Source: Waddlia chondrophila WSU 86-1044 (GTDB lineage: Bacteria > Chlamydiota > Chlamydiia > Chlamydiales > CAMCWV01). From it: 61,984 nucleotides of DNA. Positions within the stretch are counted from its first letter, which is position 1; every line of letters begins with the position of its first letter. The stretch lies in contig CAMCWV010000011.1 in NCBI GenBank assembly GCA_945882915.1, positions 1-61,984 of the forward strand, read 5' to 3'. Under the pieces are notes generated by a model, which saw nothing but the letters and a program-made list of their open reading frames with translations, did no database searches and was not told the origin of the DNA. Of the stretch, positions 27,651 to 35,262 are shown one piece after another. A program made the position numbers and the translations under genes.

Positions 27651-28100
27651 ATGATTATGCGTGTTGTTGTTCCTGTTGTTGTAGTTTTTCTCGCCGGCCT
27701 TTTTTTTCTCAACCTCTTCCCATATACCGATAAACATGCCGAAAAAAATAAAAACACCTTCCTGTTTGACCCAAACACCATCGAGGGAGCTTCTATTGAA
27801 AGCTCCTCTCCAAACGTCACCACAACGCTAGGCTTTGCTCAGCAAAACAGGCTCCTCTCCATTCTGAATAACGCCCACCCGATTAAAACGCTAAAGAGTC
27901 CAAGCCAGCCCACTTCTTCTACCCCATCGCCTCGTATTTGCACGCTCTACAGATTCAATCTCTCCCAAGTAAGCATTACCGAACGTGAGCAAGCAGAAAG
28001 CTGCACGGTTGTGTCTGTTCAACAAAATGGGAACGAAAGCTTCCTCGTAGAGCAAACTCCAGGAGAGCTGAAAAAGCTTTTTTTCGATATCGTTAACTAG
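27651..28100 (+). CDS. small single-pass membrane or secreted protein, unknown
   Basis: This 149-residue protein starts with a hydrophobic segment (MIMRVVVPVVVVFLAGLFFL, about 3-24) that would act as an uncleaved anchor or signal, followed by about 120 polar residues rich in Ser/Thr/Asn (SPSQPTSSTPSPR) and no recognisable domain. AAGGA about 11 bases upstream of the ATG at 27651 is the likely ribosome-binding site. The leader is cut short by the family B element. recN follows 32 bases later on the same strand. The function is unknown. Confidence 0.55.
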   Translation: MIMRVVVPVVVVFLAGLFFLNLFPYTDKHAEKNKNTFLFDPNTIEGASIESSSPNVTTTLGFAQQNRLLSILNNAHPIKTLKSPSQPTSSTPSPRICTLYRFNLSQVSITEREQAESCTVVSVQQNGNESFLVEQTPGELKKLFFDIVN

Positions 28101-28132
28101 TGGTCTATCAATATACTAGCAAGGAACCCCCC

Positions 28133-29803
28133 ATGCTCCGTCACCTGCGCATCGAAAATTTGATCCTCATCGACTCAGCGGAAATCCCTTTTGAACCCGG
28201 CCTCAACGTCCTTTCTGGAGACAGCGGATCAGGAAAGTCAGCCATCATGACCGCTCTTAGCCTTGTTTTAGGGGCCAGAGCGGACAACACAGTCATTCGC
28301 CAAGGAACCTCAAAAGCCTTCATCGAAGCCATCTTTGACCCCGCAAAAAACTCCCCTATCCATTCAATCCTCACAGAAGCCGGCATCGAACACGACCAAG
28401 ACGAATACTTAGTCATAAAAAGAGAGATCTCTGCCGGAGGAAAAAACAGATCGTTTATCAACCAACAAATGGCCAGCCTCCAATTCATCCAAAAAGTTGG
28501 CAGCTACTTAGTAGACATAGTAGGGCAGCACGCCAGCCAAAAACTCCTTTCTCTTAGTTACCACCGAGAGGTCATCGACACCTATGGCAGACTAAACGGC
28601 CAAGCGCAAGCAATGTTAGAGAGCTGGAACCGCGAACAAAGTTTACGCGCACAGCTTCAGTCACTACTGAGCAACGAGTCCCAGCGTCTGCGCGATATTG
28701 ACAGATGTCAAATGGAGCTCGAAGAGCTCGTAGAGGCAAACCTCTCCGAAGGAGAAGAGGAAGAGATTTTTGCTGAATACAGCAGACTTTCTCACACAGA
28801 AGAGCTTACACAAGGCCTTGGCACTGTTCAGAAAACCTTCTCCGAAGGGACCCAGCCCATCCTCCCCTCACTGCACAAATCCCACGCCATCCTTCAAAGA
28901 CTCTCTTCACTAGATCCAGGCTTAGACTCCATCGCGAAAACCCTCCACAGTCTAACCCTTGAGCTTGAAGAGGCCACCTACACACTACGCAACTACTACA
29001 GCAAGCTCGAGCACGACCCCTCCCGCCTCTCAGAAATTGACCAGCGCCTAAAGCTCATCAACCAGCTTAAGCGCAAATACGGAACCACCTTTGGCGAAAT
29101 ACAAGACTACCAAAAGAAAACAGCCCTGCGGCTCAAAGAGCTCGAAAACAGCGACACTCGCATTGAAGAGCTAAAAACAGCCCTTGAGGCTTCTACAGAA
29201 ACCTGCTCTACTCTAGCAAGCACTCTCTCTGAAAAACGAAAAAAAGCCGCCGCCGCTTTAGAAAAAGAAATCATCGGACGCCTCCGCCCCCTCAACCTCC
29301 CTCACGCCATCTTCAAAGTCAACATCACTCCTCAACCAAGAGGCCCGACAGGCGATGACCGGATCGAATTCTTCATCGCCCCCAACCTAGGCTATGATCC
29401 TCTCCCCCTTAAAAACTGCGCCAGCGGAGGCGAGCTCTCACGCGTCCTCTTGGCCCTAAAAAGCGTTCTTGCAGACTCCGAAGCCTCCCACACCCTCATC
29501 TTCGATGAAGTTGACGCCAACATCGGCGGAGAAACAGGGACGATTGTAGGCAAAAAACTGCGCGACATCGGCGGCAAGCACCAACTCATCTGCATCACCC
29601 ACCTCCCACAAGTAGCCATCGAAGCCCACCACCACCTACACATCGCAAAAAGGGAAGAAAACGGCAGAACTCGCACCGGAGTCACTGTGCTCAACAAAAA
29701 AGCCCGTGAAAAAGAACTCGCCCGCATGGCAGGGGCTTCGCCCCTGCACCCCAGCAAAGGAGCAATAGCCCCTTTGCAATCCCACTTAAGTGCCGTTAGC
29801 TAA
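28133..29803 (+). CDS. recN: DNA repair ATPase RecN
   Basis: This 556-residue SMC-like protein of double-strand-break repair begins MLRHLRIENLILIDSAEIPF. It has Walker A GDSGSGKSA (about 29-37), a central coiled coil (about 150-370), the ABC signature CASGGELSRVLLALKSVL, Walker B IFDEVDANIGGETG and the switch region ITHLPQVA. The ATG at 28133 is supported by AAGGA seven bases upstream, so the in-frame GTG at 28100 is not used. The protein departs from RecN after ELARMAG: the last ~24 residues (from about 533) are translated from a family I repeat and replace the usual C-terminal helix. ATPase motifs are intact. Confidence 0.92.
   Translation: MLRHLRIENLILIDSAEIPFEPGLNVLSGDSGSGKSAIMTALSLVLGARADNTVIRQGTSKAFIEAIFDPAKNSPIHSILTEAGIEHDQDEYLVIKREISAGGKNRSFINQQMASLQFIQKVGSYLVDIVGQHASQKLLSLSYHREVIDTYGRLNGQAQAMLESWNREQSLRAQLQSLLSNESQRLRDIDRCQMELEELVEANLSEGEEEEIFAEYSRLSHTEELTQGLGTVQKTFSEGTQPILPSLHKSHAILQRLSSLDPGLDSIAKTLHSLTLELEEATYTLRNYYSKLEHDPSRLSEIDQRLKLINQLKRKYGTTFGEIQDYQKKTALRLKELENSDTRIEELKTALEASTETCSTLASTLSEKRKKAAAALEKEIIGRLRPLNLPHAIFKVNITPQPRGPTGDDRIEFFIAPNLGYDPLPLKNCASGGELSRVLLALKSVLADSEASHTLIFDEVDANIGGETGTIVGKKLRDIGGKHQLICITHLPQVAIEAHHHLHIAKREENGRTRTGVTVLNKKAREKELARMAGASPLHPSKGAIAPLQSHLSAVS
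29729..29783. repeat. family I repeat inside the recN 3' end
   Basis: GGCAGGGGCTTCGCCCCTGC followed by ACCCCAGCAAAGG and GCCCCTTTGCAATCCC closely matches 50406-50460. The GGGGC-TTCG-CCCC hairpin is followed by a second AAAGG/CCTTT stem. It overlaps the last codons of recN. Bases 29804-30026 show no other feature. Confidence 0.75.
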
Positions 29804-30026
29804 AAGTTAAGCCCATACCCAGACAGAAATAACCAAAATCGCCTTCCTACATAATAATGGCCGCTTCCGCGGTTTTCTGAAAACCCCTCTCTCACGTCTC
29901 TGTGGTGAAAATCTTTAAATCTTTTAAGCTCAAAACAACTTACTACGTCTGCTATAAAGAAGAGCTTGCCAGGCAAAGGTTAGACCTAATATAAGAGCTA
30001 CAAAATTAGTTTTGAGGTGATCTCTG

Positions 30027-30965
30027 ATGTTTAGCCCTCGTTTATTTAACTCCTCCCTGGCTTGCAAACTTTGTGCCTGCCTTATTGGACTACTTCCCTT
30101 TAGCGCTGTCACTGCTCAAGAAAAAGCCGATGTTGCAGCTACCACTCCTCCAACTTCTCTAGAGCGCCACTATGAGATGACACTAAACTATAAAATGATG
30201 GCCAAGACAAAATTCGCAAAAAATAACAGGCCTAAAAATGAGCGGTTTTCTTACGCTCAAGAATCAGCAAACTTCCTGATTCTTCAACCCCTTAGCGAGA
30301 AAAATTCGCTATTTGGCGGTATCGGCTACTCTTCAGCAAAGCTCACATGGGACCAGAACCCAGCATTCAAACACAAAACCTACAGCTACGTTAACCTCTT
30401 ACTTGGTGGAACAAGTCGCGAAGTCGAAAACTGGCTCTGGGAAGGCAAGCTTATCGTGAGCCTCGATCCCCACAGCAGCAGGCTTGATACAACCACCTGG
30501 TATAATGGCTTCTTCTTTGGGCGCTACACCTACACCAAAAATGTTGGGATCTACATCGGTTTTAATATGTACACGGGTCTCAATAAAGACATGGTTTACC
30601 CCGTTTTGGGCTTTGACTATATCCCGAACAAAGAATGGAAGCTAAGCCTTATCTACCCGACAGACATCTCACTTACTTACACAATCACTCCCGAATGGTC
30701 AGCAATTGCGACCCTGCGCCCTATTCTTGATAGACACCGTTTAAAGCGGACAGAAGCGGTCCCTTTTGGCGTCTATGAATACAGTACAAATGGAACAGAG
30801 GTCGCCTTAAAATGGGCACCTTCTCTTGCCTGTGAAACCAAACTTTTTGTAGGAAGCACAACAGGTGGGCGTTTAAAAATAACGGATAAACTTGGAAGAA
30901 ACGGGCAGATCTTTAAGCTTCGGCCAGCTCCCTACGCCGGTCTAACTGTCGTTGTTAGATTTTAA
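30027..30965 (+). CDS. predicted outer-membrane beta-barrel protein
   Basis: This 312-residue protein has a cleavable signal peptide: a basic start, hydrophobic core LACLIGLLPFSAVTA-like (about 12-30), and likely cleavage after AVTA/QEK. The rest consists of alternating aromatic/polar strands (FFGRYTYTKNVGIYIGFNM, EWKLSLIYPTDISLTYTI, YAGLTVVVRF) and ends in Phe, as barrel proteins recognised by BamA do. No family is recognised by name. It resembles generic porin-like hypotheticals of environmental chlamydiae. Its last 11 bases overlap the convergent cysteine-desulfurase gene. Confidence 0.7.
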   Translation: MFSPRLFNSSLACKLCACLIGLLPFSAVTAQEKADVAATTPPTSLERHYEMTLNYKMMAKTKFAKNNRPKNERFSYAQESANFLILQPLSEKNSLFGGIGYSSAKLTWDQNPAFKHKTYSYVNLLLGGTSREVENWLWEGKLIVSLDPHSSRLDTTTWYNGFFFGRYTYTKNVGIYIGFNMYTGLNKDMVYPVLGFDYIPNKEWKLSLIYPTDISLTYTITPEWSAIATLRPILDRHRLKRTEAVPFGVYEYSTNGTEVALKWAPSLACETKLFVGSTTGGRLKITDKLGRNGQIFKLRPAPYAGLTVVVRF

Positions 30966-32094
30966 GCTTATTGACAAGCTGAGTGACAATTTTGATGGTT
31001 GCGTCGATTTCCTCTTGAGTAGTAAAACGACTTAAAGAAAAGCGAATAGAAGAGCGTGCACGTGCATAGGCAAGCCCCATGTTAGTCAAGATGCGTGAAG
31101 GCTCAAGGGCGCCAGAAGAACAAGCCGACCCATGACTTACAGCAACCCGTTGAAGGTCTAGGTTCATCAAGAGAGACTCCCCTTCAACCCCATCAAATGC
31201 GAGGTTTGCCGTGTTAGCAACGCGCGGACCTTCGCCATTTACAAAAACCCCTTGTAGTTGACTGCAAATCCCTTTCTCGAGGCAATTTCGCAACTGTTCG
31301 ATCCGGTCAAGAGTTTCGGGAAGAGCGTTGCCCATGACCCTTAGGGCCTCTACAAGGCCAATAATGCCCGCTAAATTTTCTGTCCCTCCACGCCGCTCAA
31401 ACTCCTGCACGCCGCCCGTTACCTGAGCTACAAGCTTAAGTGCAGACCTCACAATAGCAAAGCCCGTCCCATGGGGGCCATGAAACTTAGGCGCGCTAAA
31501 ACAAATAGCCGACACACCTGCTGGAAGCTCTAAATTTTCTATTCCAATTTTGCCCAGCCAAGCAACTCCATCTACAATAAAAGGGACCTTTGCTTTTTCA
31601 GCGATAGTGGCAATCGCCTTGATATCTGTAAGCACTCCTGTCTCATTGTTAGTCGCCATAAGGACAATTGCGCGAGTATTTGGGCGGATAGCCTTTTCCA
31701 CCGCCTCTGGACGAACAGCCCCCCAAAGCCCCGCGGGCAGGAACTCTACTTCTAATCCACGCTTTTGCATGGCCTGGAGGGTATTAAAAACTGCAAGATG
31801 TTCAACATTAGATGTGATGACATGCCCTTTCGAATCACCTTCGAGAAGTCCACGAATCACCATATTTAAGGCCTCTGTCGCCCCAGAGGTAAAGATCACC
31901 TCGCTGGGACAAACCTTAAAAAGGTCCGAGAGGTATTTACGAGCCTTAATTAACTTTCCACGTGCTGCCTGCCCAAAAGCATGAACGCTTGATGGATTAG
32001 AAGGGCCGCCTGAAAGCTCTTTGATCATTACTTCAAGAACCTCTGGGTCCAAAGCGGTTGCAGCGTTATTGTCGAGGTAAATTCGATTATTCAT
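30955..32094 (-). CDS. nifS: cysteine desulfurase (NifS/IscS-like)
   Basis: This 379-residue PLP enzyme releases sulfur from cysteine for Fe-S clusters. It carries YLDNNAATALDPEV, FTSGATEALNMVIRG, the stacking His99 in SNVEHLAV, Lys203 in SAPKFHGPHGTG as the PLP-binding lysine, and Cys325 in HGSACSSGALEPS as the persulfide cysteine on its loop. It lies 2 bases downstream of the PP2C gene on the same strand, matching CT258/CT259, so the two form an operon. Group II (NifS/IscS) is favoured over SufS because of the extended SACSSG loop. Confidence 0.92.
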   Translation of the reverse strand: MNNRIYLDNNAATALDPEVLEVMIKELSGGPSNPSSVHAFGQAARGKLIKARKYLSDLFKVCPSEVIFTSGATEALNMVIRGLLEGDSKGHVITSNVEHLAVFNTLQAMQKRGLEVEFLPAGLWGAVRPEAVEKAIRPNTRAIVLMATNNETGVLTDIKAIATIAEKAKVPFIVDGVAWLGKIGIENLELPAGVSAICFSAPKFHGPHGTGFAIVRSALKLVAQVTGGVQEFERRGGTENLAGIIGLVEALRVMGNALPETLDRIEQLRNCLEKGICSQLQGVFVNGEGPRVANTANLAFDGVEGESLLMNLDLQRVAVSHGSACSSGALEPSRILTNMGLAYARARSSIRFSLSRFTTQEEIDATIKIVTQLVNKLKI

Positions 32095-32096
32095 TA

Positions 32097-32837
32097 TTAG
32101 GTCTCGCTATACTTTACAAGGAATACAGTGACATTATCTTGCCCCCCTTCCTCATTTGCTGCATTAACAAGTTCACTCCCAGCCTCTTTTAAAGAGGGGG
32201 CGTGAGTAAGCACATCTTGCATCTTCTCTTTCGACACATAACCATGGAGCCCATCTGAACAAATAAGATAAAGGTCGTTAACAGCAGCTTTTCTTGTATC
32301 TACTGATGGGTCAACAGAGCTTTGCGTTCCCAAAGCCTTGGTTAATATGTGTTGCAACTTCGAACGCCTGACCCCTTCAAGCTCTTTTGAAGAAAACAAA
32401 GTAACCGCAAGCGAATGATCTTCAGTTAGTTGAATAAGCTCATCGTCACGAAATAAATAGACCCTGCTATCTCCAACATGAGCGCAAATGACATCATCTC
32501 CCTGAAAGTAAAGGAGGCATAAAGTTGTCCCCATCCCCGCCAAATGGCCATCTTTTTTGCCCAGCTGACGCAAATGCTTGTTTGCGTTGATAATTCCTTG
32601 CTTAATGACTTCACTAGCCTTTTCGGCAGTCAATGAAGAGCTGTTTTTACTGGAAAGAAGATTCTTCTTAACAAATTCTACCATAAACTTGACAGCCTCT
32701 GCAGCAGCGACCTCCCCTGCCTGGTGGCCGCCCATTCCATCTGCAAGCAGAAAGCAATTGCACTCGGGAATCGCCATCCAAACATCTTCGTTGGCTTCTC
32801 GTACTCGTCCAATATCTGATAATCCATAGAACTGCAT
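32097..32837 (-). CDS. PP2C-type Ser/Thr protein phosphatase
   Basis: This 246-residue PPM phosphatase is compact and without extra domains. The metal-site motifs are all present: RVREANEDVW (about 11-20), LLADGMGGHQAGEVAA with Asp33-Gly34, CAHVGDSRVYLFR, LICSDGLHGYV and GGQDNVTVFLV. The orthologue in C. trachomatis is CT259 (Cpp1), which opposes the Hanks-type kinases PknD/Pkn1. It heads the two-gene unit with nifS. Confidence 0.92.
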   Translation of the reverse strand: MQFYGLSDIGRVREANEDVWMAIPECNCFLLADGMGGHQAGEVAAAEAVKFMVEFVKKNLLSSKNSSSLTAEKASEVIKQGIINANKHLRQLGKKDGHLAGMGTTLCLLYFQGDDVICAHVGDSRVYLFRDDELIQLTEDHSLAVTLFSSKELEGVRRSKLQHILTKALGTQSSVDPSVDTRKAAVNDLYLICSDGLHGYVSKEKMQDVLTHAPSLKEAGSELVNAANEEGGQDNVTVFLVKYSET

Positions 32838-32952
32838 GTACTTTAGCCTTGTAAAATAGAGGAGATTCGGTTGTTCAAAGGATCTATTCTAACGAAAGGC
32901 CTTGCCAGAGGTAAACAGAAAAAATCAAATAAGTGCAGCAGTTCCCTCAATA

Positions 32953-33116
32953 TATACTCCTCGTAGCTGAAAACGGGAATTTAGGCTAGCGCGAAAGCTC
33001 CCGCGGCTAAACGGTCGTAAGTGCCTTAGTATTAGAAATCCAAAGGGCACTTGCGATCGTTAAGCCCCGGGGCTTTGGCGCCGTTTAAATTCCCGTTTTC
33101 AGCTACGAGGAGTATA
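32953..33116. repeat. family A palindromic element, full copy (forward)
   Basis: A 164-base element: outer ends TATACTCCTCGTAGCTGAAA / TTTCAGCTACGAGGAGTATA, left arm GCTAGCGCGAAAGCTCCCGC, central AACGGTCGTAAGTGCC..TAGTATTAGAAAT..GGCACTTGCGATCGTT, right arm GGGGCTTTGGCGCC. It lies in the spacer between the PP2C gene and the lipoprotein island. Confidence 0.9.
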
Positions 33117-33138
33117 GCTTAATTACCGCTGCCGCGGT

Positions 33139-33160
33139 TTAAACCCAGATTGAGCAATTC
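33139..33160. repeat. family D end remnant
   Basis: AAACCCAGATTGAGCAATTCG matches the outer end of the element at 6773-6895. The other end is missing. Confidence 0.5.
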
Positions 33161-33179
33161 GCATTGAGACTATACTGTC

Positions 33180-33263
33180 AACAGGTTGGAGCAGGTTCAA
33201 GATCTAGGCAATAGATTTTTTCATCACCCGACTATTCTTTTTTTAACTCAATTTTTGCACTTC
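33180..33263. repeat. family G dispersed repeat, copy 2
   Basis: About 84 bases nearly identical to 21814-21898, immediately upstream (plus-strand sense) of the duplicated lipoprotein block. Confidence 0.75.
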
Positions 33264-33304
33264 GACGTTGAAAAGGCGAAAAGTAAAAAAAAGCCGAAAG
33301 GCAA

Positions 33305-33721
33305 TTATTCTGTATCTGCCACTGACGCAGTTTCTGTTTGAGCAGAATTTGCATGCTCTGCTTGGTTGCCAGCCTGGTTAGCAGACTGGTTAGCAGGCTG
33401 GTTAGCAGGCTGAGATCCAGCTTGCATTCCAGTTTGAGTTCCGGCCTGTGTTGTTGGCTGAGCTGACGGCTGAGCGTTAGCTGCTGCAGGAGCTGCTGGC
33501 GCCGCCGCTTTTGAGGCTTGAGCTGCAGATTGAGGCGCTTCAGGAGTTGCTGGGACTGCTTGGGCTCCCTTCTTTTCAGCTGAAGAGGCTTCTGTAGCGC
33601 CCGCTTTAAGTGCGGCTGCCTTTGACTCCTCTTTTGACTCTTCTTTAGCGCAAGCAAATGTCAATGCACCAACGCTTAATAAACATAATGCTAAACGAGT
33701 GATCTGTCCTAGACGGCTCAT
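33305..33721 (-). CDS. low-complexity lipoprotein, copy 1
   Basis: This 138-residue protein has a lipoprotein signal peptide ending in the lipobox LTFAC (Cys24). The mature part is disordered, Ala/Gln/Pro/Ser-rich: a KEESKEESK stretch, then PAAPAAANAQPS, four ANQ-type tetrapeptides (PANQ, PANQ, SANQ, AGNQ) and an acidic tail SVADTE. No fold is recognised. GGAGG lies five bases before the start codon. It is a paralogue of 35285-35767, differing in repeat number. It would be acylated, and if released by LolDE it would reach the outer membrane. Confidence 0.75.
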   Translation of the reverse strand: MSRLGQITRLALCLLSVGALTFACAKEESKEESKAAALKAGATEASSAEKKGAQAVPATPEAPQSAAQASKAAAPAAPAAANAQPSAQPTTQAGTQTGMQAGSQPANQPANQSANQAGNQAEHANSAQTETASVADTE

Positions 33722-33840
33722 AAATACCTCCGAGTATCGATTGAATGAAAAAACTTACAATGAATTAAAAATAGATACATTTGCGTTCCTAACAAAGTAG
33801 CAAGAAAAATCAATGCTGTTTTGTAAAAAACTGACTGAAA

Positions 33841-34567
33841 TCACGCAGGCGAAGTAAACGACAGCACCATAATGCTAATACCATTGAAGGTCATATGTAG
33901 CCCCAAAGGCGCCCAAAGAGACTGTTTTTTCTCATAAAGAAAGCCAAGAACAGCTCTTAAAAAAAACAGCGGAATTAAAAGCTCTATATTGCTCCACCCC
34001 TGACTCAGGGAAAAATGACAGAGAGCAAATACCAATGCCGTCAACAAAATAGCCCAAAGCCTCTTTAAACGCCTCAGCAACCAGTTTTGGAGCAGCCCCC
34101 GAAAGAGAACCTCTTCCATTACAGGTACGAGCGCGACCAAGTGCGACCACCATCATCTTAAAAAGGAGAGGATAGCCCTGAACGCTCCTGAAGTACTGCA
34201 CTGCTACCTGCTCAATTCCAGGAACATGAATAAAGTAATGGAGAGACAAAGAAACTGCCAGAGCAATTAATGCAACACAAGGAAAGGTAATGAGCCACGC
34301 TAAAACCCCAAAAGAAAAGTCTTTTAACCCCTCTGAAAGAGCTGCTTAGAAGGCTTAGTCAATCGCCAAAAAACATACTCCACCTTCTCCCTTCCCAAAA
34401 ACCAAAAATAACAACTCAGAGCAAGCCCATTGCAAGTAATAGCAAAAAGAGTAACCCACCCCCTCACCTGCGGCGAATAAGGATGGTGCCACGGCTCAAA
34501 AGCTACACCAAAGAGCCCCCGTCCCCAAATAGACTAAGAAGGCAAAGGCAAGGTCAATAAAGCGTAT
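33841..34567 (-). pseudogene. decayed CPBP-family membrane protease (copy 1)
   Basis: The sequence is closely similar to the intact gene at 35888-36778, but a one-base insertion near 34141 splits the reading frame just upstream of the MEEVLFRGLLQNW active-site segment. A one-base loss and a large deletion near 34330 and 34520 remove the N-terminus. The piece 33841-34140 could still encode about 100 residues containing the EExxxR and FxxxH motifs, but without the upstream helices. Confidence 0.85.
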
Positions 34568-34626
34568 TTCGGCGCCGCTTTAGCTGCTCCAGCGGCAGGA
34601 TTCATAGGGATTATTTTCTTTTAAAG

Positions 34627-35175
34627 TTATTCTGGGCGGTACCAAGTAGGGCCTTCAAATACGATAGCGGCGTTATTGTCTGGCTTACCATTGTAGTTAA
34701 ATGTGATTTCAGTGCTAGCCTCAATGGGCTTTATGGCGAAGAAAGAGATGGTCTGGTCATCGGTATTTCTGATGTGCTTAGCATTAGGGGTATATGAATG
34801 ATTGTAAAGGCCTCCATATCCAAGAGCTAAAGCGGCATCGGCTCCCCATTCATAGGGGTAGTTGCTAATAATATGCATAGACTCAATAGGTTTCCATTCT
34901 GACTCTGGGATAATAATCACAGGGCAGATTTCAATGATGTCTCCAACAGCAAAGTTCCGCTTTGCAAAGACGCCGCGTCCTTTGAACTCGGTTAATCTTA
35001 TTTCTAAGGCATCAGTTGAGGCTACTACTTTAACTTCTGGGTCGTTGGCGGCAGGAACTTCGGCTTTTGAGGTCTCTTTTCCTTGTGATGAATCATCACC
35101 ATCGCAGCCAAATGTTAAGGCAGAGACCCCCAACAAACAAACAGTCAACCAAACAATGAATCCAAACTGCTTCAT
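34627..35175 (-). CDS. SET-domain lipoprotein (putative protein lysine methyltransferase)
   Basis: This 182-residue protein joins a lipoprotein signal (MKQFGFIVWLTVCLLGVSAL, lipobox TFGC, Cys24) to a compact SET domain (about 57-165). The SET motifs are GRGVFAKRNFAVGD (66-79, the GxG S-adenosylmethionine loop), NHSYTPNAKH (125-134, the NHxxxPN knot) and STEITFNYNG (154-163, with the catalytic Tyr161). There are no pre- or post-SET cysteines, as in the short viral-type SET proteins. Known chlamydial SET proteins (NUE) are cytosolic or secreted and not lipid-anchored. The ATG at 35175 is chosen over an in-frame TTG two codons upstream. It sits between the duplicated lipoprotein/CPBP blocks. Its signal peptide resembles theirs (CLLGVSALTF and CLLSVGALTF). 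Function inferred only. Confidence 0.75.
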   Translation of the reverse strand: MKQFGFIVWLTVCLLGVSALTFGCDGDDSSQGKETSKAEVPAANDPEVKVVASTDALEIRLTEFKGRGVFAKRNFAVGDIIEICPVIIIPESEWKPIESMHIISNYPYEWGADAALALGYGGLYNHSYTPNAKHIRNTDDQTISFFAIKPIEASTEITFNYNGKPDNNAAIVFEGPTWYRPE

Positions 35176-35230
35176 AGGCAACTTCTCAATATTAGCAATC
35201 GAAAGGTAAATATTTTAATTAAAAAAGTAA

Positions 35231-35262
35231 AAAAAAGCCCCGCTTTTTGAACGGGGCTTTTT
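35231..35262 (-). terminator. rho-independent terminator of the intact lipoprotein gene
   Basis: AAAGCCCCG / CGGGGCTTT with a CTTTTTGAA loop, flanked by an A-tract on one side and a T-tract on the other, so it can work in either direction. It is absent from the duplicated copy at 33270. Confidence 0.8.

Larger units (their letters stand above)
33270..34567. repeat. segmental duplication, copy 1 (decayed)
   Basis: This block (lipoprotein gene plus CPBP gene remnant and the spacer between them) matches 35263-36650 at very high identity. Relative to the other copy it carries single-base indels (around 34141 and 34330) and a deletion of about 40 bases near 34520, so it is the degenerating copy. 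The two are direct repeats separated by the SET-domain gene. Confidence 0.85.

Noticed and set aside
33841-34567. Frameshifts in the first CPBP copy as sequencing errors
   Set aside because: Two separate indels plus a ~40-base deletion and loss of a terminator in the same copy fit decay better than isolated errors.
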